A DNA stretch of 7,363 nt from an uncultured Micrococcales bacterium (GCA_903915555.1 CAIWTL010000300.1:1-7363); one strand, 5' to 3'. Numbered from the stretch's first letter, positions 1-5,924 are shown. The notes: generated by a model not told the origin, from the letters alone. Numbers and translations: made by a program.

Positions 1-247
1 AGGCCTTGAAGGAGCGGTGGGTGAAGAGGCGGTGGTAGCCGACGGTGATGCCGAACGCCGTCACGGCGTAGAGGACGACCATGAGTGCGATATCGACCCA
101 CGAGATCCAGCCCGACAGGATGACGGGGACGACGGCGAGGAGCGCCAGCATCGGGGTGAGGAGGAAGACCGCAACGATCCACGGCTGGCCCTCGGGCTCG
201 GCCGCCGTTCGGTCGACCGCCGTGGTCCGGTGGGTCTCGACACTCAT
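1..247 (-). CDS. Acyl-CoA / fatty-acid desaturase, N-terminal part (gene continues past the left edge)
   Basis: The reverse strand reads openly from an ATG at 247 to the window edge, giving the first 82 residues. A polar start is followed by two hydrophobic stretches (about residues 23-45 and 51-70) and then GYHRLFTHRSFKA (70-82). HRLFTH is the first histidine box (HX4H) of membrane delta-9 desaturases of the stearoyl-CoA desaturase type, which use a di-iron centre to put a double bond into acyl chains. The remaining histidine boxes would lie outside the window. A good ribosome site, AAGGGG (plus-strand 253-258), lies five bases before the ATG. The gene is divergent from tRNA-Gln and glmU, and an inverted repeat lies directly upstream of its ribosome site. 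The family call is firm. The exact substrate (acyl-CoA or acyl lipid) and regiospecificity cannot be told from this fragment. Confidence 0.88.
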   Translation of the reverse strand, partial: MSVETHRTTAVDRTAAEPEGQPWIVAVFLLTPMLALLAVVPVILSGWISWVDIALMVVLYAVTAFGITVGYHRLFTHRSFKA

Positions 248-260
248 GGGGTCCCCTTCC

Positions 261-309
261 TACGTCACCGTAGGTTCCGCAGATGGGGACCGTAACCTAC
301 GGTGGCGTA
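261..309. promoter_or_regulatory. Imperfect inverted repeat, candidate operator of the desaturase gene
   Basis: Bases 261-276 (TACGTCACCGTAGGTT) pair with 294-309 (AACCTACGGTGGCGTA) at 15 of 16 positions; the one exception is T265 against G305. Seventeen bases separate the arms. The left arm also contains a small palindrome, CCTACG-TCAC-CGTAGG (259/260-274), and CGTAACC occurs twice (291-297 and 306-312) with a 15-base period. The element sits immediately upstream of the desaturase ribosome site. On the minus strand, weak promoter-like hexamers TTGCAT (plus 313-318) and TACGGT (plus 289-294, 18-base spacer) overlap it, so a bound repressor could block transcription. Desaturase genes are often controlled by TetR-type repressors, so an operator is the simplest reading. 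An RNA hairpin in the 5' leader is the alternative. Confidence 0.6.
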
Positions 310-353
310 ACCATGCAAGGTCGGCGCGGCATGTCAGGATGGGGCACTGCCGA

Positions 354-427
354 TCCGCCGTGGGGTAATGGCAGCCCGACAGCCTTTGAAGCTGGAGGTC
401 CAGGATCGAGACCTGGCGGCGGAGCCA
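354..427 (+). tRNA. tRNA-Gln (anticodon UUG), CCA encoded
   Basis: A full cloverleaf can be drawn. The acceptor stem is TCCGCCG (354-360) with CGGCGGA (417-423). The D stem is GGGT (363-366) with GCCC (374-377) around loop AATGGCA. The anticodon stem is ACAGC (379-383) with GCTGG (391-395), and its loop CTTTGAA (384-390) puts TTG at positions 34-36. The variable loop is four bases. The T stem is CCAGG (400-404) with CCTGG (412-416). The discriminator base is G424 and CCA is encoded at 425-427. UUG reads CAA, and CAG by wobble. Two oddities: the first anticodon-stem pair is A379/G395, a mismatch, and the T loop is ATCGAGA, with A instead of T at position 54 and A at 60. The gene lies 52 bases before glmU with no terminator between them, so co-transcription or transcript processing is possible. 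Confidence 0.95.
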
Positions 428-440
428 TTGCCGCGCGGGG

Positions 441-446
441 TATCCT
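441..446 (+). promoter_or_regulatory. Candidate -10 element for glmU
   Basis: TATCCT fits the actinobacterial TANNNT -10 pattern and lies between the tRNA-Gln gene and glmU. Initiation about seven bases downstream would give a leader of some 27 bases that includes the ribosome site AAGGAGA (467-473). No convincing -35 hexamer is seen; the expected place falls in the tRNA acceptor stem. Read-through from the tRNA promoter is the alternative. Confidence 0.3.
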
Positions 447-479
447 CGGACGCATCGCCTGGCGCTAAGGAGACGGTTG

Positions 480-1997
480 ATGCCCTCCCCGGCCGCGGTC
501 ATCGTCCTCGCAGCGGGCGAGGGGACGCGGATGAAGTCCGACACCCCCAAAGTCATGCACCGTATCTGCGGCCGTTCCCTGGTCGGGCACGTCGTCGCGG
601 TGGCCCAGTCGCTCGACTCGGGCAAGGTCGTCGTCGTGCTCGGACATCAGCGCGACCGTGTCGCGGAGCACCTCGCCGAGTCCTTCCCCGACGTCGTCAC
701 GACCGTGCAGGAGGAGCAGAACGGCACGGGTCACGCGGTGCGCGTCACCATCGAACAACTCGAGGATCGCGGGGAACCTCTGCCGTCCGGTCCGATCGTC
801 GTGGTCTCCGGGGACTCACCGCTGCTGTCGACGGCCACGCTGCAGATGCTGCTGGCGGAACACCATGCGGCCGGCGCCGCCGTCACTGTCCTGAGCGCCA
901 TGCTGGACGACCCGACCGGCTACGGTCGCATCGTGCGCGACGAGGCGGGCCTCGTGACGGGGATCGTCGAGCAGAAGGACGCCGGCCACGCCGAGCGGGC
1001 CATCCGGGAGGTCAACTCCGGGATGTACGTGTTCGACAGCGGCTTCCTGTCCGACGGTGTCCGGCTGCTGACCACGGACAATGCGCAGGGCGAGGAGTAC
1101 CTCACCGATCTCGTCGGTCTGGCCCGGGACTCCGGACGTGTCGTCGCCGCACTCGCCTCACCCGATCCCGACGACACCCTCGGGGTCAATGACCGTGCGC
1201 AACTGGCGGCCGCCGAGTCGATCATGCGCCAACGCATCAACCTCCGGTGGATGGCTGCCGGTGTCACGATGCGGGACCCCGCCACCGCCTACATCGACGT
1301 CTCGGTGGACCTCGAGCCCGACTGCGTACTGGAGCCCGGTGTGATCCTGCGGGGCGCCACCTCAGTGGCGGCCGGCGCTGTGATCGGACCCGACTCGACG
1401 CTCATCGACACCGTCGTGGCCGCGGGCGCACGGGTCAACCGCTCGCACACCGAACTCGCCGACATCGGGCCGGGAGCCAGCGTGGGGCCGTTCACCTTTC
1501 TGCGACCCGCGGCGGAACTGGCCGAGGGGGCGAAGGCGGGGGCCTTCGTCGAGATCAAGAATGCCGTGGTCGGGGAGGGTGCGAAGGTTCCCCATCTCAC
1601 CTATGTCGGTGACGCCGACATCGGGGAGGGGGCCAATATCGGCGCGTCCTCGGTCTTCGTCAACTACGACGGAGTCGGCAAGTCACGCACCACGGTGGGC
1701 CGCGAGGCACGCGTGGGCAGCGACACCATGCTCGTGGCGCCCGTGGTCGTGGGCGACGGCGCCTACACGGCCGCCGGATCGGTGATCGTGGAGGACGTCC
1801 CGGCCGGTGCCCTCGGCATCGGCCGCAGTCGGCAGCGCAACATCGAGGGCTGGGTGGCGGCCAACCGCCCGGGAACCTCCTCAGCCCGAGCGGCGGCCGG
1901 GTCCGACGCCGGAGCTCCCCCCGCGAACAGCGAGTCCGATGCGAACCCCTCGGACGACACAGTCACCTCCGGAGAGATCGGGAAGGACCGGGAATGA
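480..1997 (+). CDS. glmU: Bifunctional GlmU: GlcNAc-1-P uridyltransferase / GlcN-1-P acetyltransferase
   Basis: This enzyme makes UDP-GlcNAc, the entry point to peptidoglycan and other wall polymers, in two cytoplasmic steps: acetylation of GlcN-1-P by the C-terminal domain, then uridylyl transfer by the N-terminal domain. The N-terminal Rossmann-like half shows LAAGEGTRM (10-18) with PK at 23-24, QNGTGHA, GDS with D112 as the expected Mg ligand, GYGRI, EQKDA, NSGMY (N179) and GVNDR (N237). From about residue 260 a left-handed beta-helix of hexapeptide repeats follows. It contains H372 in PHLTYVGD, the position of the acetyltransferase catalytic histidine, then NYDG, GSDTM and QRNIEGW. The protein has 505 residues; a 40-odd-residue Ala/Ser/Asp-rich tail after the last repeats explains most of the excess over the 456-residue E. 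coli enzyme. I chose ATG480 over the adjoining TTG477 because AAGGAGA (467-473) is six bases from the ATG and only three from the TTG. The stop overlaps the prs start. Confidence 0.98.
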   Translation: MPSPAAVIVLAAGEGTRMKSDTPKVMHRICGRSLVGHVVAVAQSLDSGKVVVVLGHQRDRVAEHLAESFPDVVTTVQEEQNGTGHAVRVTIEQLEDRGEPLPSGPIVVVSGDSPLLSTATLQMLLAEHHAAGAAVTVLSAMLDDPTGYGRIVRDEAGLVTGIVEQKDAGHAERAIREVNSGMYVFDSGFLSDGVRLLTTDNAQGEEYLTDLVGLARDSGRVVAALASPDPDDTLGVNDRAQLAAAESIMRQRINLRWMAAGVTMRDPATAYIDVSVDLEPDCVLEPGVILRGATSVAAGAVIGPDSTLIDTVVAAGARVNRSHTELADIGPGASVGPFTFLRPAAELAEGAKAGAFVEIKNAVVGEGAKVPHLTYVGDADIGEGANIGASSVFVNYDGVGKSRTTVGREARVGSDTMLVAPVVVGDGAYTAAGSVIVEDVPAGALGIGRSRQRNIEGWVAANRPGTSSARAAAGSDAGAPPANSESDANPSDDTVTSGEIGKDRE

Positions 1998-2998
1998 GTA
2001 CCAAGAACGGTGGCGGGATGACGGCATCGCCCACCAAACGACTCCTCCTCACGGCCGGTCGTTCGCATCCAGAACTCGCCGCGGAGGTCGCCGACGAGTT
2101 GGGACTCGAACTGAGTCCGGTCTCGGCCTACGACTTCGCCAATGGTGAGATCTTCGTCCGGTTCGAGGAGTCGGTCCGCGGCTGTGACGTCTTCATCCTC
2201 CAGAGCCACACGGCACCCATCAACGAGTGGATCATGGAGCAGCTGATCATGGTGGATGCCGCGAAGCGGGCGTCGGCCAAGCGCATCACCGTCGTGTCCC
2301 CGTTCTACGGCTACGCCCGGCAGGACAAGAAGCACCGCGGGCGCGAGCCGATCACCGCCCGCCTGATGATGGATCTGTTCGCCGAGGCCGGTGCCGATCG
2401 GGTCATGACCGTCGATCTGCACACCTCGCAGATCCAGGGGTTCTTCGACGGGCCGGTGGACCACCTCTTCGCTCTGCCGCTTCTGGCGGAGCACATCAAA
2501 CAGAACTACGAACTGGACGCCATCACCGTCGTGTCACCGGATGCCGGCCGCGTCCGCGTGGCGGAGCGGTGGACCGACGTCCTCGGCGGCAGCCCGCTGG
2601 CGATCATCCACAAGCGGCGCGACCCCGACGTGCCCAACGAGGTGAAGGTCTTCGAGGTCGTGGGTGATGTCCGGGACCGCCTGTGCATCGTCGTCGACGA
2701 CATGATCGACACCGGTGGCACGATCGCCAAGGCCGCCGAGACGCTGTTCGAGAATGGCGCCCGGGACGTCGTCGTCGCGGCCACCCACGGGATCCTGAGC
2801 GACCCCGCGGCGAAACGGTTGGCCGCCTCGGGCATCAACGAGGTGATCGTCACGAACACACTGCCGATCCCCGAGGAGCGCCGCTTCGACCAACTCACGG
2901 TGCTGTCGATCGCGCCGCTGCTGGCCAAAGCCATCACGGAGGTCTTCACCGATGGGTCGGTGACGAGCATGTTCGAGATGCCCAAGGCGGACATCTGA
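1994..2998 (+). CDS. prs: Ribose-phosphate pyrophosphokinase (PRPP synthetase)
   Basis: Prs transfers pyrophosphate from ATP to ribose-5-phosphate, making PRPP for purines, pyrimidines, NAD, histidine and tryptophan; in actinobacteria PRPP also feeds decaprenylphosphoryl-arabinose. The 334-residue product shows the class I layout: KRLLLTAGRSHPELA near the start, FANGEIFVRFEESVRG, SPFYGYARQDKK, DLHTSQIQGFF with D141 and H143 in the metal/ATP site, the flexible catalytic loop with K207 and R209, and the PRPP-binding VVDDMIDTGGTI (233-244). The start at 1994 overlaps the glmU stop as ATGA, and GAAGGA (1982-1987) is six bases upstream, so coupled translation is likely. ATG2018, eight codons in, is a weaker alternative that would trim the short N-terminal extension. 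No truncation or missing residue is seen. Confidence 0.98.
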   Translation: MSTKNGGGMTASPTKRLLLTAGRSHPELAAEVADELGLELSPVSAYDFANGEIFVRFEESVRGCDVFILQSHTAPINEWIMEQLIMVDAAKRASAKRITVVSPFYGYARQDKKHRGREPITARLMMDLFAEAGADRVMTVDLHTSQIQGFFDGPVDHLFALPLLAEHIKQNYELDAITVVSPDAGRVRVAERWTDVLGGSPLAIIHKRRDPDVPNEVKVFEVVGDVRDRLCIVVDDMIDTGGTIAKAAETLFENGARDVVVAATHGILSDPAAKRLAASGINEVIVTNTLPIPEERRFDQLTVLSIAPLLAKAITEVFTDGSVTSMFEMPKADI

Positions 2999-3022
2999 CC
3001 GCCCGACCCGAGGCAGGCGGTC
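2997..3022. terminator. Terminator-like hairpin between convergent prs and gad genes
   Basis: GACCGCC (2997-3003) and GGCGGTC (3016-3022) form a seven-pair stem around a 12-base loop. The stem begins inside the prs stop codon and the element fills most of the 41-base gap before the decarboxylase stop. There is no T-run on either strand, as is common in GC-rich actinobacteria. It could serve both converging genes, but this rests on structure and position only. Confidence 0.4.
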
Positions 3023-3039
3023 GAAGGGCGCCCGACGCG

Positions 3040-4509
3040 TCAGTGGTGGAACGTCGGTGAACTCGCCAGTTCGTCCGGCAGCGGCTCGGGTAGTTTCTCG
3101 AACTGATCGATGACGCGACGCAGGTCACGCAGCATCAGGTTCGCGAAACTCTGCCCCATGCCGTTGCGCACCACGACCCGGAGCCCGCTCATCTGCTCCA
3201 TGTCGGCAGGCAGCGAGTAGGCCGGCAGTTGCCAACCGAACTCGCGCATCTTGTCCGAGACGTCGTAGACCGAGTAGTTCTTCACCGAGTCCTTGAGTGT
3301 GAAGAAGAAGACGGGAAGTTGGCTGCCGTCGGATTGGAGTTCGAACGGCCCCATCTCGGCGATGGCACCCGACAGGAACAGAGCCACGTTGCGACACTGC
3401 TGTTGGATCGCCTTGTAGCCCATGAAACCGAAACGCAGGAAGTTGTAGTACTGCCCGATGATCTGGCTGCCCGGCCGCGAGAAGTTCAGCGAGAAGGTCG
3501 GCATGTTGCCGCCCAGGTAGTTCACGTTGAAGACGAGGTCCTCGGGCAGGTCGCCCGGCTCGCGCCACATGACCCAGCCCACCCCGGGGTAGACGAGGCC
3601 GTACTTGTGGCCCGATGAGTTGATCGACTTCACCCGGTCGAGCCGGAAGTCCCATTCGAGATCGGGATCGATGAACGGCGCGATGAAGCCACCGGACGCC
3701 GCGTCCACATGGACGGGGATGTCCCAGCCCTTCTCCTGCGCCAGGGCGTCCAGCGCCTTGCAGATCTCGGCGACGGGCTCATAGGACCCGTCGAAGGTGG
3801 AACCGAGGATCGCGACGACGCCGATGGTGTTCTCGTCGCAGTACTTCACGGCCTCATCGGCCGTGAGATGCAGCCGCCCGGGGGCCAGCGGTACATAGCG
3901 GGGTTCCACCTCCCAGTAGCGCGCGAATTTCTCCCACACCACCTGCACGTTGGCGCCCATGACGAGGTTGGGGGCGTCGGTCGGCTTCCCCGCCGCCTTC
4001 TGCTTCGCCTTCCACCGCCACTTCAGCGCCATCCCGCCGAGCATGACGGCCTCGGAGGATCCGACGGTGGACGTTCCCGTGGCCTCACCGGGTGCGTTCC
4101 ACAGGTTCGAGACTATCCGGATGCACCGCTGTTCGATGTCCGCGGTCATCGGGTACTCGTCCTTGTCGATCATGTTCTTGTCGAACGTCTCGGTGAACAG
4201 GCGATCGGCGTGTTCATCCATCCATGTGGTGACGAACGTGGCGAGGTTCTGTCGGGCGTTGCCGTCGAGCATGAGCATGTCGTGGATGATCTGGTAGGCG
4301 ACCTCCGGTTCCTGCGGGATGAGCCGCAGTTTCTCCTCCGGGGCGCTCGAGGCCTCTCCGGGGCGGGCGAACAGGGGGGTCGCGCCGATCTCGGCCAGGG
4401 ACTCCGCGTTCAGGTCCATGCCGGTGCCGGCCTTGAACTCCTCGCGGATCCTGCGCCTGTCGTCGTCGCTCAGTGGTGACTGGATGCCGTCGTTGCCGTC
4501 AGTGGCCAT
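3040..4509 (-). CDS. gadB: Glutamate decarboxylase (PLP-dependent, group II)
   Basis: This enzyme converts L-glutamate to GABA and CO2 and consumes a proton; in bacteria it serves acid resistance or GABA metabolism. The 489-residue product covers the whole fold. Early on it has NLATFVTTWMDEH (88-100), then STVGSSEAVMLGGMALKW (147-164), HVDAASGGF with D269 facing the PLP ring nitrogen, and SINSSGHKYG (295-304) with K302 as the Schiff-base lysine. GVGWVMWRE, NYLGGNMPTFSLNFSR and SGLRVVVRNG follow. It is some 20 residues longer than E. coli GadB (466), mostly at the N-terminus. It ends in PTFHH, so a histidine is penultimate, as in E. coli GadB. The start ATG (plus 4507-4509) has GAAAGG (4515-4520) five bases upstream. 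No GABA/glutamate antiporter gene is in the window. It lies opposite to prs and rplY, inside a cluster usually transcribed in one direction. Confidence 0.95.
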   Translation of the reverse strand: MATDGNDGIQSPLSDDDRRRIREEFKAGTGMDLNAESLAEIGATPLFARPGEASSAPEEKLRLIPQEPEVAYQIIHDMLMLDGNARQNLATFVTTWMDEHADRLFTETFDKNMIDKDEYPMTADIEQRCIRIVSNLWNAPGEATGTSTVGSSEAVMLGGMALKWRWKAKQKAAGKPTDAPNLVMGANVQVVWEKFARYWEVEPRYVPLAPGRLHLTADEAVKYCDENTIGVVAILGSTFDGSYEPVAEICKALDALAQEKGWDIPVHVDAASGGFIAPFIDPDLEWDFRLDRVKSINSSGHKYGLVYPGVGWVMWREPGDLPEDLVFNVNYLGGNMPTFSLNFSRPGSQIIGQYYNFLRFGFMGYKAIQQQCRNVALFLSGAIAEMGPFELQSDGSQLPVFFFTLKDSVKNYSVYDVSDKMREFGWQLPAYSLPADMEQMSGLRVVVRNGMGQSFANLMLRDLRRVIDQFEKLPEPLPDELASSPTFHH

Positions 4510-4535
4510 GGTTGCCTTTCGTCGAACCCGCTGTG

Positions 4536-4541
4536 AGCCTA
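4536..4541 (-). promoter_or_regulatory. Candidate -10 element for the glutamate decarboxylase gene
   Basis: The minus strand reads CAATAGGCTCACAG here. TAGGCT fits TANNNT and would start transcription about 20 bases before the ATG at 4509, leaving room for the GAAAGG ribosome site. The same hexamer occurs before the phosphatase gene at 5913-5918. No clear -35 hexamer is visible. A GC-rich hairpin, GCGCCG (4544-4549) with CGGCGC (4557-4562), lies directly upstream. Confidence 0.35.
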
Positions 4542-4609
4542 TTGCGCCGCGGGCGTCGGCGCGCGTCTTCTTCGAGGCGCCCGATTTCGGCGGGAGTGGT
4601 CGGGTCGGT

Positions 4610-4615
4610 TACTCT
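4610..4615 (+). promoter_or_regulatory. Weak candidate -10 element for rplY-pth
   Basis: TACTCT, preceded by GGT, is the best TANNNT match on the plus strand in the 212-base spacer between the divergent gad and rplY genes (4510-4721). It would give a leader of about 100 bases containing the 4667-4704 inverted repeat. No good -35 hexamer accompanies it. A promoter must exist here because gad runs the other way, but its exact place is uncertain. Confidence 0.22.
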
Positions 4616-4666
4616 GACGGGACCTCGGCGAGGGCCCGGACACCCATCCGGAGCCGTGATCGACGT

Positions 4667-4704
4667 GGTGTGGTCCGCGACCGCCGAGGTATGCGCACCA
4701 CACC
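4667..4704 (+). repeat. Inverted repeat in the rplY leader, just before the ribosome site
   Basis: GGTGTGGT (4667-4674) is the exact reverse complement of ACCACACC (4697-4704). The 22-base interval could extend the stem by three more pairs (GCG 4677-4679 with CGC 4694-4696) past a two-base bulge. The right arm ends seven bases before GAGGAG (4711-4716), the rplY ribosome site. It may be an operator in DNA or a hairpin in RNA that affects translation of L25. Eight-base arms at this distance could also arise by chance. Confidence 0.4.
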
Positions 4705-4721
4705 CGTGACGAGGAGTTCCC

Positions 4722-5312
4722 ATGTCCCAGGACGTCCGTATCGACGCCACCGCCCGCGACCGCTTCGGCAAGGGCGCCTCGCGCCAGTACCGGCGGGACG
4801 GCCGGGTGCCGGCGGTGATGTACGGCTCCGGTAGTGAGGTGCGCCATGTGGTGCTCCCGGCCCACGAGTTGGCACTCGCCCTGCGCATCCCCCGGGTCGT
4901 GCTCGAGGTCCAGCTCGACGGGGAGCAGTTGCTCGTCGCGCCCCGCGATGTCCAGAAGGACCCCGTCCGTGACAACCTGCATCACGTCGACCTCATCATG
5001 CTGAGCGACGCCGATGTCGCCGCCCGCCACGCCTACGCCGACGCCCTGTCGAAGGCCGAGCGCCTCGCGGAGGAAGCGGGTCAGGACCCCCTGCAGGTGG
5101 CGGCCATCATCGAGGAGGCCTCCGCCAACGACGAGAACCTCGACGAGGTCGCCGACCGCATCGTCGAGATCCTCGAGGAGCAGGCGCGGGCGCGTGCCGA
5201 GGCCGCTGCCGCCGCTGCTGCCGCCGAGGAGGCCGCCGAGAGCGCCGCGGCCGAGGCTGCCGACGACGGTGAGGGTGGCGAGGCCGCGGCCGAGGAGTCA
5301 TCGGACGAGTGA
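4722..5312 (+). CDS. rplY: Large-subunit ribosomal protein L25 (Ctc family) with an atypical acidic helical C-terminus
   Basis: L25 binds 5S rRNA in the large ribosomal subunit. Residues 1 to about 95 form the L25 domain: a basic N-terminus with FGKGASRQYRRDGRVPAVMYG (15-35), then beta strands ending in VQKDPVRDNLHHVDLIML, the usual close of the domain (HVDL at 88-91). Long Ctc/TL5-type proteins then carry a second beta-rich domain beginning with a PV-type strand and Gly-rich turns. Here it is absent. Instead come about 100 residues that look helical (ADALSKAERLAEEAG, IIEEAS, LDEVADRIVEILEEQARARAEA), eight alanines in a row (161-168), and an acidic Ala/Glu/Gly/Ser end. Total length is 196. 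The other forward frames over 5010-5312 give only Arg/Pro-rich sequence, so a frameshift does not explain the loss. ATG4722 has GAGGAG (4711-4716) five bases upstream. The stop overlaps the pth start. Confidence 0.92.
   Translation: MSQDVRIDATARDRFGKGASRQYRRDGRVPAVMYGSGSEVRHVVLPAHELALALRIPRVVLEVQLDGEQLLVAPRDVQKDPVRDNLHHVDLIMLSDADVAARHAYADALSKAERLAEEAGQDPLQVAAIIEEASANDENLDEVADRIVEILEEQARARAEAAAAAAAAEEAAESAAAEAADDGEGGEAAAEESSDE
5202..5225 (+). repeat. Run of eight alanine codons (GCC/GCT) in rplY
   Basis: Eight GCC/GCT codons in a row encode residues 161-168 of the L25 tail, flanked by more GCN and GAG codons up to about 5300. The mix of GCC and GCT breaks a pure triplet repeat, but the tract is the kind that can gain or lose codons in frame, so tail length may vary among relatives. 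Confidence 0.6.
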
Positions 5313-5878
5313 GCGGTGGACCGTGGCTGGCGGTCGGGCTGGGGAATCCGGGCGACCGCTACGCCGGCACCCGGCACAACGTGGGCCAGATGGCCGTCGA
5401 ACTCCTGGCGGGCGCCGCGGGGGAGAAGTTCACGTCGGAGCGCAAGGTGCGATGCGACGTCGCCTCGATCCGCGTCGGCGGGCACCGACTGCTGCTCGCC
5501 GAACCCCACTCCTACATGAATGAGTCGGGCGGTCCGGTCTCGGCGGTGTCCAGGTACTACGACGTGCCGGCCGACCACCTGATCGTCCTGCAGGACGAGA
5601 TCGATCTGCCCTTCGGGGCGCTGCGCGTGAAGTTCGGCGGGGGTGACAACGGCCACAACGGACTCAAGTCGATCCGCAGGTCCCTGGGGACGGGCGACTG
5701 GTACCGCGTCCGGATCGGGGTCGGACGAGGTCGGGGGGAGACCGCCGACCACGTGCTGTCGCGGTTCGCGCGTCACGAGTCGGCGGGGCTGGACGACCTC
5801 CTGCAGCGGGCCGCCGACTGCACCGAGTGCATCGTGACCGACGGACTGGCCACCGCGCAGAACCGTTACAACTCCTGA
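5309..5878 (+). CDS. pth: Peptidyl-tRNA hydrolase (Pth family)
   Basis: Pth cleaves the ester bond of peptidyl-tRNAs dropped from stalled ribosomes, freeing the tRNA for reuse. The 189-residue product matches the family over its length: VGLGNPGDRYAGTRHNVG (9-26) with N13 and catalytic H23, SYMNESG (68-74) with N71, QDEIDLPFG with D96 as the partner of the catalytic histidine, GGGDNGHNGLKSIRRSLG with N117, then RIGVGRG and the HVLSRF motif. The start is GTG5309, overlapping the rplY stop as GTGA; GAGGAG (5292-5297) lies upstream at a rather long 11 bases, so translational coupling to rplY is likely. Any later start would remove the LGNPG core. The rplY-pth pair is a common operon in actinobacteria and other bacteria. 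Confidence 0.97.
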   Translation: MSGGPWLAVGLGNPGDRYAGTRHNVGQMAVELLAGAAGEKFTSERKVRCDVASIRVGGHRLLLAEPHSYMNESGGPVSAVSRYYDVPADHLIVLQDEIDLPFGALRVKFGGGDNGHNGLKSIRRSLGTGDWYRVRIGVGRGRGETADHVLSRFARHESAGLDDLLQRAADCTECIVTDGLATAQNRYNS

Positions 5879-5912
5879 TGACCGTGGTGGCCGACCCGGG
5901 GGGAGTCCCGAG

Positions 5913-5918
5913 TAGGCT
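5913..5918 (+). promoter_or_regulatory. Candidate -10 element for a leaderless phosphatase transcript
   Basis: TAGGCT matches TANNNT and ends six bases before the ATG at 5925, the spacing at which transcription would start on the A of the start codon. No ribosome site stands at the usual distance; the only purine-rich run (GGGGGGAG, 5898-5905) is about 19 bases away. This is the arrangement of a leaderless mRNA, which is common in actinobacteria. The -35 region is not recognisable. Confidence 0.4.
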
Positions 5919-5924
5919 GCCCCG

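Noticed and set aside
477..479. TTG477 as the glmU start
   Set aside because: It would leave only three bases after the AAGGAGA ribosome site, while ATG480 leaves six and gives the usual short N-terminus.
368..1192. A 274-codon open frame on the plus strand overlapping tRNA-Gln and glmU
   Set aside because: It starts inside the tRNA gene, runs in another frame through the conserved GlmU nucleotidyltransferase domain, and is almost all Arg/Gly/Ala/Pro. It is a compositional artefact.
3709..4479. A 256-codon open frame on the plus strand opposite the decarboxylase gene
   Set aside because: The opposite strand encodes every glutamate decarboxylase motif; this frame has no family signature and only mirrors codon bias.
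4544..4562. GCGCCG / CGGCGC hairpin upstream of the decarboxylase promoter, considered as an operator
   Set aside because: The arms are six bases of pure G/C in a very GC-rich spacer; it is too likely by chance to list as a separate element.
4691..4834. A possible small upstream ORF starting at ATG4691 and overlapping rplY out of frame
   Set aside because: The only purine-rich run before it (GAGG, 4686-4689) is one base from the ATG, too close for a ribosome site. The product is Arg/Pro-rich and the codon pattern favours the rplY frame.
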